Positions 39,975 to 50,172 of a DNA stretch of 64,000 nt are shown piece after piece (within the stretch, counting starts at the first letter, position 1; each line of letters starts with the position of its first letter). A program made the translations under genes and the position numbers. Below the pieces are notes generated by a model. That model searched no databases. It saw only the letters and a program-made list of their open reading frames with translations, and was not told the origin of the DNA. The stretch spans positions 23,124 through 87,123 of the forward strand of contig JAFISE010000126.1 in the NCBI GenBank assembly GCA_022560025.1, read 5' to 3'. The DNA comes from Stagonosporopsis chrysanthemi. Taxonomy: Eukaryota; Ascomycota; Dothideomycetes; Pleosporales; Didymellaceae.

Positions 39975-42889
39975 GGACTGACAGTGACTCTGATGGGGTG
40001 GATGATGACTGTGGTCTGCTTGGTTGTGGTATGCTCTCTCGATAACATCATTAGTATCGTAATTTTCACTAACTACAAACAGGCTGCGGATGGATGGGCC
40101 TTCCTTTTGGAGGCTCAGACTGCAAATCTGATTTTCCCTTACCAGATATTTTTCCCTCCGGTCTATTTGGCCCGGAACCTTGTAAGTTCTTCGGCGCCTG
40201 TCCCCCAAACAGCATCAACCCTCCAGAGCGGTGCGGCCCATTTGGCTGCGACGGATACTGCGACGGCTCGAAGGGCTGCGATCCATGTCCACCTGAAGTT
40301 TGCGGTGGTCCGAAATGTCCCATTTCCACAGGATGTGGGCCGAAGCCTGGCCCTAATCCTTCCCCCCCTCCGTTGCGTCCAACCAAGTGCGGGAAGGAGC
40401 AGGAAACCACGGTCACTGAGAAGCTTGTCGTTTGCACCGAGAACATCAAGTTGGAGCCGACCACAATCGCCTCAATCAACTTCACACTTTCCACCACATT
40501 GACCTCGATTTGTGTAACTCCTGTTCTGTACACTCGGACTGGCTGCGGTCTTATGGGCACAACGGAGACGACCACACTTTCCAGTACGACCATGAATTCG
40601 ACCAGTACAGCACCAATGTGTACCCGTGCTCCACTCGACCTGAACAATGATGAGGGCGACAATGAGCAACCTCCCCGAACGAATACGACGACTACCGAAA
40701 GCCCGGCTTGTTCGCGTGCTCCACTGTCACTTGTCGATGATGAAGGCGACAATGAACATCCAACGCCGACTGAAGGTCCATCCTGCACGCGTGCTCCTCT
40801 TTCGCTAGATGATGACGAAGGAGACAATGAGCGGCCCACTGAGACCGAAGGCCCGTCTTGTACCCGCGCCCCGCTTTCGCTGGATGATGACGAGGGAGAC
40901 AACTCTGAACCGACCTCTTCTGAAGCTCCTGCCTGTACTAGGGCTCCGCTCTCGCTCGATGACGACGAGGGGAACAATGAGATGCCTTCTGGCATACTCT
41001 CAAGCCTGTTGTCGAGCATGTTTTCAAACTCGACAATGTCGTCATCAATGCCCACGCCCACGTCTAACTCGAGCTGGTGGTCCAACTCAACAACCAAGTC
41101 GGCAACAACTAAGACGTCTAATTCGAGCTTGGGTTTCAATTCAGGAACGGTTTCGCCCACGCCTACGTCGTCAAGAAACTCATTGAGCTGGCTTTCCGAC
41201 TCATCAGGTTGGTCGTTTAACTCGACAATGTCATCTACACGCATGCTCGCTTCTTCTTCCGTCAACTCAACTTCACGGGTACCGCCACCATCCACTTTGA
41301 GCGTTTCAAGGACTTCTCCCTGGGGCACCGGCATTCCTTCGGGCACGCCGAGGCCATTATGTCCGGCCTGCGATAACATATTCTCTACTTGTGTCAAGGA
41401 GTCCTGTAAGCAGGATGGGTCCGATGCTGTGGAGTGCGCAAAATTCTGCCTCTCGGACCTATGTTACGGTAAACACTCTGCCGACTATTGCAAGCAGGGT
41501 CCATGTAAGCCGGCTGCTTGTCCGACAGAGAACCCGATCAATCTGTTCGAAGGAGAGCCCGCAATTCCCTTTACCACAGTCCTGTCACTGTCCAGCACCA
41601 TGGTCACGGTCACTGCGTCCCCGACGTATTCGACTGTAAGCATGTCACACTCACCTACACCGACTTGCGACCCAGGCCATACGATCGCTCCGGATGGCAA
41701 GTGGATCGCCCTGATTGAGCATGAGATAAGAAGTAATCCCAACAATGCAACACTCTCGTGGACACTGTGGGACGAAAACGGCTGCAAAGCCGGCGAGGGC
41801 GCATCATGGAACCAATACAAGGGTCACAACATCTCTTCAGACATTACAGCACAACGGACTCCAGACTATAGCATGGGCTATATGCTCCATGCTAACGTAA
41901 CAAAGTCTTTAAGTACCTCATCATCCGAGATTGAGTTTTCGATATCGAGCCCCGTTGAATATTGTAGGGAGAAGTGTAGAGTCAAGTGGAAGATCAACTC
42001 AGTGGATGAGAACAACTCTTGGCAAATTACAGAAGATTGCGCTCAACAGTGCGGCTCGCCCAAGCTCCAACTAACAGACGTCAAATGCGATGATGGCATG
42101 AACAAGTGGCATAGTGCAGGCGACTGGTCTATTCGGAAGCGCGGCGGTTATTGTACCTGGCGCAGACCTTTCAGACCGGCCAAAGAAGATCCGCAACGTC
42201 CGCCACCAACTTCGTGGACCCGCTCTAGCCGATGGACTCTGGAGGTCGAGCAGTGGATGGAGTACGAAGAGTCCTCCTTGGAGTATTGGCTATCGGATCC
42301 GAACGGCAAGCTTGTGAAACATGCCCATTGGGACACCAGCAAAGAGTCTGATGGGGCCACCAAATTGATTGAGACCACCGACCGCGACGCTTCCTCCGAC
42401 TCTCAGATGCAGTACAGCATGCTGCTTATGCTCCGTGGACTTCGCAAGAAAGACGACAGCACACTCAGGATCACCTACATGAACAAAGGTCGTTGTGATA
42501 GATGCATAGGCTGCGCTTACTCTTCCGTACGCTGGTCTCAGTGCCAGCCTTTCTACCAGACGGAGACCAACGACGAAAAGCAGCAATCTCTCCTCGATGA
42601 CTGCTCCATACAGAACAGCCTGAGTAGGCTTGATCGCCTCACATGTGACGGATCACTTTTCCAGGACAATGTCGAGTTCTCCTGCGACAAGGTCGCTGAC
42701 GCATACCATCCAAAGAATGCAGGGTTTGAGCGCCGCTTCAAGTGCTGGTGGCCTCATGACTTTGTCGAACCCTTTGGCAACCAGGACCAGAGTCAATATG
42801 AGGGTAACACTGGAGTCAACGAAGTTTTCGTCCCTGGGGGCATCGATGCAGGAATGAACGAGTCCTGGACAAATTCCACTTGGCTTTGA
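35617..42889 (+). CDS. Giant secreted GH18 chitinase, subgroup C (killer-toxin-alpha-like architecture)
   Basis: Exons are 35617-35881, 35930-36230, 36282-36475, 36528-40028 and 40083-42889, with introns of 48-54 bp, giving 2355 residues. A signal peptide (LSVLTTTFLALAALSTYTSA) is followed by a Cys-rich module and a type-1 chitin-binding module (residues about 70-150, e.g. CPLNVCCSHFGFCG). A GH18 barrel spans about 178-525 with catalytic DIDWE at 298-302, Glu302 being the acid. Next come a long Ser/Thr mucin-like region, 8-residue Pro/Ser repeats (about 1045-1280), TPGKP repeats, an 11-Asp run, Cys-rich blocks, five RAPLSL-type repeats and a Cys/Trp-rich C-terminal domain of about 500 residues. 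Subgroup C chitinases act at or across the cell wall. They resemble the chitinase subunit of yeast killer toxins, with suggested roles in attack on other fungi. No toxin-like second subunit is adjacent. The start could also be the ATG at 35629. Confidence 0.9.
38900..39620. repeat. Coding minisatellite, 24-bp unit (8-residue Pro/Ser repeat)
   Basis: Within the chitinase gene, a unit encoding variants of SPGISLPS recurs many times with substitutions such as SPEFTMPS and SPESTMPW. Some units group into a larger repeat beginning ESTMPW and followed by TITSPGISLPS. Units around 39130-39200 and 39250-39300 are nearly identical. Confidence 0.85.
39941..39973. repeat. GAT trinucleotide microsatellite (11 units)
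   Basis: Eleven GAT codons in a row encode eleven aspartates just after CEQ and before WTDSDSD in the chitinase, close to its last intron. Confidence 0.95.
40617..40990. repeat. Five acidic RAPLSL-type repeats in the chitinase
   Basis: Five units of about 25 residues each contain a Cys, then the core RAPLSLDDDEGDN or a close variant, separated by Thr/Glu/Pro linkers. The first and second units are the most diverged (RAPLDLNNDEGDN and RAPLSLVDDEGDN). Confidence 0.9.
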
Positions 42890-43107
42890 AGTTGAACAAA
42901 ACGGCTGCTTGGTCACTCATGTCTAGTGTCAATCTGATGGCATTTTCATCAACCATAGATAGAATTTTACGACACATAATGAAGTCGTTGCGCACCCAAG
43001 ATAAGTGAAGCTGATGTCGTGCTTGGATCTTAGAGCAATCACAACTAAAAGGAGTATTTAGCGTATGGAGGAACGGTTCAGTTTTCAATATTGCCTTCTA
43101 ACACCAC

Positions 43108-44949
43108 CTACTTGCTGGCCATGCTAGCGGCCTCGGCACCAAATCTGGTCATCCCCCTCAGCTTGTCACCCCACTTATAGAAAGCAAACAGACATGGGAT
43201 GAATACCAGCGCCAGAAATCCTGGCACACTACTCGCCCAGTGGATCCCCAAGCTCGCGTACATTTTCCCTGTGAACAGCGGGAAGACCGCGCCTGCGATA
43301 CTCCTCAGCACCGTACTGGCGGCCAGTGCTGACGCAGCATATCCAAGATACGCGTCAACGATGTAATTTGTGAGTGACATGTACAGCAGTACCATTCCGA
43401 AGCCGAAAAGCGCGCCGGCGGAAACGCAAATCATGAACGGCACTTCGGGTGCATTGGTCCATGCGAACCAGAACAATCCAATTGGCAGGGCCGCAGCGCC
43501 AAGCATAGCAGGCGGCAACCTTGCTTCAGGCGGTGCATTGCCGTCGTACTTTGCAACGACCTTTGCGTAGCGCTTTTGGTCAACCAGGGCTACGTAGACG
43601 AGTGAAAGCATGATGCCGACGATGATGGCAAGGAAAGGCAGCGAAGCGAGGCCCTGCTCCCATCCACGCGTCTGCTGAAAAACGATGGGATATGCAGCGA
43701 AAAGAAGGAAAAGAGTGCCATGTACAACTGACAGAAACAGAGACAGAAGCGTGACAATGGGTTCATAAATGAGCATGATCCAGGGCCGGAGTGCGCCAAC
43801 GCGAAGCTGTTGCGCAATCGACTTGGGTACTATGCCGGCGACTTGGTGCAGCTTGCCCGTCTCGGCTGTGAGCTTCTTTGCACGTCGCTGCAAAAGCACA
43901 GGGGCGTATGTTTCAGGGAACGTCAGACCTAGCACCACCCACGTCGGTCCCGACGCGCCGGTGATGAGTATTGCGATAGCTCGCCAGCCAAACGCTTTGA
44001 CAAGGAACCCGCAAACAATAGGTCCGAGATTTTGACCTACGAGTCCTGCGAGAGTGAAGATGGACATGACGATACCGCGGTCTTGGGCGTTGAACATGTC
44101 GGCCACGACGGCAGGAGCGACGGCTTGGGTGAAGGAGCCGGCCAGGCCACCGAAGAAACGGAGCACAATGACGACGGTCATGGACGAGGAGAATCCGACA
44201 ATGCCGCTGAAGGCTACAAAGGCTCCAAAGGTGATCACGTAGAGGTCGCGGCGGCCGTAGACTTCACTCAGTGGCGAAAGGATAAGTGCGCCGACTGCAA
44301 AGCCAAGGACGAAAGTTGAGGTGGTGAGAAGTGCAGTCGTCTGCGAGATTGCGAATTCGGCCTTGAGCTGCTCAGTGCCCTGTGAGAATCCAGATGACGC
44401 GATGGACACCATGAAGCAGGCAAATGCGAGCATCATAGCATTGAACCATTTACGTCCCTTAGCGAAGTTGAGAGGGTTCTCAACATCACCTTCTTCCCAG
44501 CTGACAAGTAGAGGCTCCTTTTTAGCATCATCGAAGTTCTCCAAATCCAACTCCCCGCTATAGCGACCTGATGCTCGCGATTGCCATGAAGGCCGTCTCT
44601 CAACATCGAACTCGCCAGACCACACGCGCTCCTTGACATCGGGCTCTGCTACAGGCGCAAGCCATGTCTGCCTCTGTGTACTCCTTCCGACCCATGCAGA
44701 GTGTCTGTTGCGGGCCTGCATTGGAGGCGGGAAAAGCGAGGAATCAACCATGACACTCATGCGCGCCGCACGACCCTCGGTATCGAAGACGCTCGTGAGT
44801 CGTTGATCGGTCTCGGCGGACGCATCGTTGTACAGGGGCCATGGTGTGCTCATCTGAATCCCGTCGCCGTTCGCGGTAGGCCATACTGTTCGGCGGCGGT
44901 TGCTCTCGAGGTCCTCAAAATGGGAGAGACGATAGGAGGAACGATACAT
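43108..44949 (-). CDS. MFS transporter, DHA1 family (polyamine/drug:H+ antiporter-like)
   Basis: This is a single uninterrupted frame of 613 residues. An N-terminal cytoplasmic part of about 170 residues precedes the core, which starts at LVSWEEGDVENPLNFAKGRKWF, a block typical of fungal DHA1 members. About twelve membrane helices follow. MFS motif A-like LSPLSEVYGRRDLYVITFG joins helices 2 and 3. Further marks are LRFFGGLAGSFTQAVAPAVV, the motif C-like region LAGLVGQNLGPIVCGF, and FPETYAPVLLQRRAKKL at the central loop. The late helices include LPIGLFWFAWTNAPEVPF and YLGYAASALAASTVLRSI. Related proteins export polyamines, azoles or other small molecules; the substrate here is unknown. It converges on the chitinase gene, 218 bp away. 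Confidence 0.92.
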   Translation of the reverse strand: MYRSSYRLSHFEDLESNRRRTVWPTANGDGIQMSTPWPLYNDASAETDQRLTSVFDTEGRAARMSVMVDSSLFPPPMQARNRHSAWVGRSTQRQTWLAPVAEPDVKERVWSGEFDVERRPSWQSRASGRYSGELDLENFDDAKKEPLLVSWEEGDVENPLNFAKGRKWFNAMMLAFACFMVSIASSGFSQGTEQLKAEFAISQTTALLTTSTFVLGFAVGALILSPLSEVYGRRDLYVITFGAFVAFSGIVGFSSSMTVVIVLRFFGGLAGSFTQAVAPAVVADMFNAQDRGIVMSIFTLAGLVGQNLGPIVCGFLVKAFGWRAIAILITGASGPTWVVLGLTFPETYAPVLLQRRAKKLTAETGKLHQVAGIVPKSIAQQLRVGALRPWIMLIYEPIVTLLSLFLSVVHGTLFLLFAAYPIVFQQTRGWEQGLASLPFLAIIVGIMLSLVYVALVDQKRYAKVVAKYDGNAPPEARLPPAMLGAAALPIGLFWFAWTNAPEVPFMICVSAGALFGFGMVLLYMSLTNYIVDAYLGYAASALAASTVLRSIAGAVFPLFTGKMYASLGIHWASSVPGFLALVFIPCLFAFYKWGDKLRGMTRFGAEAASMASK

Positions 44950-47687
44950 GATTGCGAGTTCAAGTTCAATGGGTACCTATTTGCCCGTTCGACAAAGGAT
45001 AAAACGTGCACAGCACCCAAGAAGAAAAATAAAACCCGAACCAGCGGCAACGTAAAGGAAAACCAAACGAAGGGCTCGAGAAAAGAGGGAAGTCAAGGAA
45101 CTCCAGGTTGAGGCGGTGCATTGGCACCCATAATATGCATCCTGCTAAGTAGAGACAGTGCGTCTGTTGTTCGTCAGTGTGCGTCTTGAAACATGCTTGG
45201 GCTTGCTGTGTGCGTGGACAGCTAAATTGGCGTAGAGTATTGTGCGATTGAGGTGGCTCCAGATGTTTGGTAGATAGTGAACAAAGCCTCATGCCTCTGG
45301 TCCAAGTAGAGAATCTCCAGCATACGGGATGGTGAACATACTAGGGTGCCTGGTGGCAGGGTACAAACAGGGGCTCGTGCTCGAGTCGTGACAGGCGACT
45401 AAAATTGATTGGGTGGCTGTGCTCACTTGTCAGTGCGGCTCTGCGAGGGCCTCGAACTCGTAAAAGGGACTTCAGTTGATCTGTTTCTCGGACAGTTCCC
45501 AAAGCTCGACCTGATCAGTAATGTTCCAGCTTATCGCGGACAAGGGCGGCTGTAGTTGGTGTGTGTCTGACGGCCCATGCAGTCTGTCAAAGCATCAATT
45601 CGCCAAACAAAATATCATACTCGGCGTGACTGTAGCGTTGAATGACACCGATAAACGAGGAAACAAGATGAGAAACATTCTGATGTAGCTGTGTCGGCAT
45701 AAATATCATGACGCTGAAATAAAAGGGTTGGTAGCATGGTGTAGCGGGGTGCACACGACGCAGGTAGCCGCTGTCCTGTCGCACGACTCGAAAATGACAC
45801 GCAGGTGCGCTGTGCGTTGACAGGTGTCAGGACGAGGCTGCGCACGCTATGAAACGTTCCGAAGTTATAGCTTGTTTGAGGCGCCGCGGGCGTGGGGCCA
45901 TTGCGTGAAGAGCCGCGTGGCGAAAGAAGTAGAGTACAAGAGGGCAGGCTTGTCGCATCGTGTCTCAAAGTAATGCGTGTCGGTGTCGGCGGCTGGGACA
46001 GGGTGGCCAGACCAGAGGCCGGTTTGGTTGTGACTGCTATATCTGCGTCAACAACTCCGCAGGCCTCGAGCACTGGTGAAGCCAGAACTTGTGGGAAAAC
46101 GTTGAGCAGGGTGAAATTTCGGACCAAGAAGCATTGCAGGCTGCCTCTTTCGCAGTCGACAGCAAGCGATTGGTGAGGAGAGGTATGTCTTGGTCGCCCT
46201 CGCTCCGAAGTCACTTTATTAAGTTGACTCGCAGACACAGCTGCGGATCCCAAGCAACATCCTACTCTTGGGAAAGGCGTAGAAGAGCAATTACATAGTG
46301 TTCAACGTGCCAGTGAACATGTGGCTAAGCCAAACGGGGTCGCTGGCAACACAGCCGGTGCAGGCGTTTCAGGCTATGCAGACATCACCTAAGAACAAGT
46401 GATTTGTGAAAGTACATTTCAGAAAAACGACGCTTGAAATGTTGTTCGACTACGGAGGTCGTGAGGACAGTATGAATACATGCGGCTGTCTTGGTGCAGT
46501 GGAAGTTACGTAGAACAGGTGACGTAAGCACCACTAGCTTCTTGGCAAAGCAGCTGCACGCTTAATCAGCGTTGGAAAGGAGTGCTGTACATGTCAAGAT
46601 TTGTCTGCTTGCGTATGACCATCGCGCCTGCACTTGCCTGTGCTATACAAACACCCTCGGATGGAAATACACTATACTTCATGGGCTTCAATGCGTGCAA
46701 ACATTTACTTCCAGTGTTCTTCACGAAGTAGTCTGTCTACTTAGGTTGAAAGGATGATCATGTTGGGAGCCATCGTATAAGCGGTACAGAGCCAACCTCG
46801 ACATCATCTGTATACCGACTGTGATGCCTGATGGGCTTTATGATACACGTAATACATCTCATAGTATAAGTCAGAGCTAAGCTTTGCTGGAGAGTGATAC
46901 AAAAGCAGATCCCAGCAAGCTACCCAATGGGAACAACAGCGAGGAACTGTCCGCTGAGCCAAAAACAATGCCGTCTAAAGCTGAAAGTTTTACATACTGA
47001 CGGGGTCGGATAGGATTGACGTAAGAGCACAACAGTTTTCGTGCAATAATTGGGTCAGTCTTAAGCTTGCTTCATGACAATTGGCTTAATTATAGGTAAT
47101 CCGAACTGCAGAAATCATGCTGGGGGTCCCACTTGAACAGTAACACGTACAAAACTAGCAGCGTGAATCTAAAAAGATATTACATCGAGACCTCGAACAC
47201 GATGTCTGTTAAAGGTCGACGATGTGCCCTACGTTCCGTTGTGATCTAGCCAAGACTGAACAACTTGAGGCAGTGTAAAATAGATGAGGCCATCGAACTG
47301 ACTTCGGATGACTGAGTCTTAAGGAAGGTGTCAGCCATCTGTATGGCCCCCGAATCAGGAGCAAACACTCCATAATCTTTGATAGGATCGTCGAAGTATT
47401 TGCCTTGGACGGCAAGAACCTCGGAAGCATCCAATTAGTGATTGTTACGTTCCACTATAACCACCGAGAGTGGACAGTCCGTTCCTGCGCCTCCATCTGA
47501 CGTTGCTCAGTTATTTAAAATGTTCGCAGCCTGCATTTGATGTTAGGATAGCCGTCCTTGGCTTAACGAAAGAATGGTGGCAATATGTCGGAGTCTACCT
47601 CTTAAAAACTCCATAAGAAGGCTGTCGGCGCCTCCATGCAGGAAACATCCCAACTCAGTCTTCCATCAGCAATTCAATAGCAACACC
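44950..47687. other. Gene-poor intergenic region
   Basis: About 2.7 kb lies between the MFS gene and a broken hydrolase gene. No intact gene was recognised. One short minus-strand frame (47246-47434) may be a gene fragment. Local composition becomes more AT-rich toward 46.8-47.2 kb. Pseudogenes and transposon DNA follow to the right. Confidence 0.4.
47246..47434 (-). pseudogene. Possible gene fragment (62 codons)
   Basis: The minus-strand frame starts MDASEVLAVQGKYFDDP and contains GAIQMADTFLKT and SSMASSILHCL. Its amino-acid composition is more protein-like than surrounding chance frames. It ends abruptly with no evident continuation. The parent family is not recognised. It could equally be the first exon of an uncalled gene or chance. 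Confidence 0.2.
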
Positions 47688-48445
47688 ATGAATGCTATTC
47701 GGCGCAGCTTGGCCATTGTCGGCGCATCAGCCGTGGTCAACATGATGCCAGCATTGGCGCAGAATTTATCTTTCGGAGCCGACACCTTCTACCAGAGTGA
47801 CAATGTCGCCCTCGCGCCAGTGATCTTCCCGAAACAGTTTCCGATTACAGTTGCTAGTACTTCTTTTACCCGATCAATTTTTCCCGTACAGGAAATGCAT
47901 CTGCCATCCTCGTCGGTCACCCCACGGGCGCGGCCAAGGAACAAAGCGCAAACTTCCACGCAACAAAGCTAACAGAGCAGAGTCTTGTTACCATTGCGCT
48001 TGATATCTATTGTTAGGGCTCTAGCGAGAGCGATGCTCGAGATGCAGTACTATCTGACGTATGTACGGAGTCGTTCAGTGCTGCCAAGATTGATACACAA
48101 ATCGCTGCGGTTGCTACTGCCGCCATGTACGATATAGGCGCCACAAATCGAGACAGGTTGACGAACAGGTCAGAATTGAGCAGCGCATAGAAGTTGTTGC
48201 CGAAGCTTTCCAGCAGCGCTGGGTAGAGGCTGATGATGACAAGATAGAACACACTAGAGGTACCCTTCTGGAGATTACAAACGAGACAGACCGCAGTCGG
48301 ACGTGAGTACTATAACTTGTGTCGCGCCTCGAGAGGTGGCTTCAACCCCGCAGGCTCGTCTCCGTACCGCACTACGCGTCCATATCTTTCCAGTAACATT
48401 CGATTCTTGAAATTCTAGCCTTTTAGCGATAACAAAATTCGATAG
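47688..48445 (+). pseudogene. Broken alpha/beta-hydrolase (dienelactone-hydrolase/YcjY-like) gene
   Basis: A signal peptide-like start (RRSLAIVGASAVVNMMPALAQ) is followed, after a frame change, by SAILVGHPTGAAKEQSANFHA and LVTIALDIYC. A TAG stop then stands at 48014-48016 where relatives have an aromatic pair before GES/GSSE. Next come SDVCTESFSAA and, directly, KIDTQIAAVATAAMYDIGA. Relatives have some 25-30 residues between these blocks that carry the nucleophile elbow. After another frame change, VVAEAFQQRWVEADDDKIEH and a probable remnant of a GT-AG intron (48303-48353) appear, with a decaying tail to about 48445. At least two frameshifts, one stop and one deletion make it non-functional. 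Family assignment rests on motif memory. Confidence 0.7.
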
Positions 48446-48650
48446 TATTATATAAAAAATAAAGAAATATCCAAGTGTTAGCCTCCTAGTTTTATAGAAG
48501 CTGGATGGCCGAAAGGCAGGGCCTAGTAAACCCCTCGTTGCCTCAATACCTTACTCTCCCTTGTGACCCCGGACTACAGGTTTTGACACCTAGTCGGTAA
48601 TATATATAGTATATAAGTTTTATAGGATTTTAGCAGGGGAGTAAAAATGC
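48446..48650. other. AT-rich island, probable transposon relic
   Basis: The 200 bp after the broken hydrolase are strongly AT-rich (TATATAAAAAATAAAG and ATATATATAGTATATAAG) and sharply different from both flanks. They enclose a short GC-richer core. No ends or target duplications were recognised. Confidence 0.4.
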
Positions 48651-48933
48651 ATTCTATACTAACTAGAACTCAGACACTCGGCGCAGCTTTGCTACCTCGT
48701 GTCCGTGAGATAAGTTGCCAAGGCATTTACCCGAGCCGTCACATTGGGCACGCTAATGATGGCGAGCCAATGGACCACCTTCGACTGTCAAGCCTTCAGC
48801 AGCAATCTCATGCCCAGGTAGCATATTGCTGTTGACAATAGTTTTGGAGATGTTCTTACAGGACTAGTTTTGCGCCCAACCCTAAAGCCTCTCCTTCCTG
48901 TCGCTACCTCGGTCTTACGCCTACCCCTCAAAA

Positions 48934-49601
48934 ATGGCTTCGACGTTCATTCTCGCAACCCTTCTTGGGGCTGCCGCGGCGCAGTCCACGACGTTCGCTA
49001 TTCCTTTCTATGGATTGGACAGTCAGTCTATCGACGCGTCCATCGTCTCTGCGAATCCCTCTGCGACGACAATGGCACTCGCGTTGTCCGCCCGATACCG
49101 ACGCGAATGATTGCGGCCTGTTTCCCGAAATGACGCTTGTATACGGTCCCTCTACCTACCACTTGGATATGGGCCTGGGGGACGCAAATGCCTTCACGGG
49201 CACTGCCGACTGTGTGCGCGGCACGACAGTGACATGTACCGAGTCCGCAGCTGGCAGCGAGGCAAATTTTCCTGGCAGCAGCACAACCACATACGAGGGC
49301 GAAGATAGTCACGGTGACCGCCGGCGCAGAGGGACTGGGAAGTGCTCAAGCTTCTGTAACGTCGAGTGCGAGTGCAAGCGCAAGCGTAAGCCTCAGCGTA
49401 ACACCTGGAAGTGCATCAAGCGCGACTACTGCGAGCGTTACGCAGTTCGTTGGCACGAACAGTCCGTTTGCCAGCGATGCCAGCCGCTCACAACCTGCTT
49501 CAGCCGCTCCATCAACCGGCGCAGGCCGTGCAACCTTTGTCGTCCAGAGATGTGGTGTTATGGGCGCCCTTGTGGGTGCCGCCGGTGGCTTGCTCTTGTA
49601 G
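48934..49601 (+). pseudogene. Frameshifted GPI-type small secreted surface protein
   Basis: The gene starts with a clear signal peptide (MASTFILATLLGAAAAQ) and IPFYGLDSQSIDASIV. Near 49083-49096 the frame shifts by +1 to DANDCGLFPEMTLVYGPSTY and VRGTTVTCTESAAGSEANF. A second +1 shift near 49300-49312 leads to VTAGAEGLGSAQASVTSSA, a Ser/Ala-rich stalk, and the hydrophobic C-terminus GVMGALVGAAGGLLL, which would serve as a GPI-attachment signal. The three pieces together match the layout of a common fungal family of about 200 residues with no known function. Each shift is explained by one extra base. No splice sites would repair them. Sequencing error is the main alternative. Confidence 0.65.
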
Positions 49602-50172
49602 TGCGCCGGTCCGAGGAAAAATCGCGTTCAAACGATGGAAGATGTACTGATTAAGCTGCTTGACACGTTATCTGCGGTCGTCCAAGGTTTCTATCTTCCG
49701 ACATGTTGGGTTTCCAGCACGTCATCGCTTAAAGCTCCCACGCCGTGTCTCAACATCGCAAATTTTGCTCAGCTGCCGAGCCCAATCACCTATCACAGCT
49801 CGCTGTGATGCACAAAAGATGCAGTAATCCGGATGCATGCTCCTTATTGTCCACTGCTCGCCAGGAGGTCGGGCTTGGCACGGTCGTCCTGTACGGCATC
49901 TTGAATACCGTCACCCACTCTCAAATGAGTCGTGTGTGCCTTTGCATCGAGGTTGCCGGCGTCGGATGTAATACCCTGAGTCCTGGACAGCATTGCAATA
50001 AGGTGGATGCATTGCGCGATGCTCGCAATGGACGATTACTTGCAGAGTCTGTGTAAACCATGTATAAGAAGTACTCTTTCCCTTGTCGTTCATCATTCTA
50101 CACTGCTACATCAGTCATCTTTCCCACCCTTTGTCCATCTTGGTGAAGTCAGCAAAAGTGCCATTTCGCAAA
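49602..50172. promoter_or_regulatory. Upstream region of the DAL5-type permease
   Basis: These 571 bp lie between the frameshifted surface-protein gene and the permease. No coding feature was recognised. The last 100 bp are pyrimidine-rich. Confidence 0.35.

Noticed and set aside
40069..41397. 442-codon antisense open frame across chitinase exon 5
   Set aside because: It mirrors the acidic and Ser/Thr-rich coding sequence on the plus strand. Low-complexity composition explains the lack of stops.
45587..46253. Several medium frames downstream of the DHA1 transporter
   Set aside because: No domain or conserved pattern. They overlap one another on both strands.
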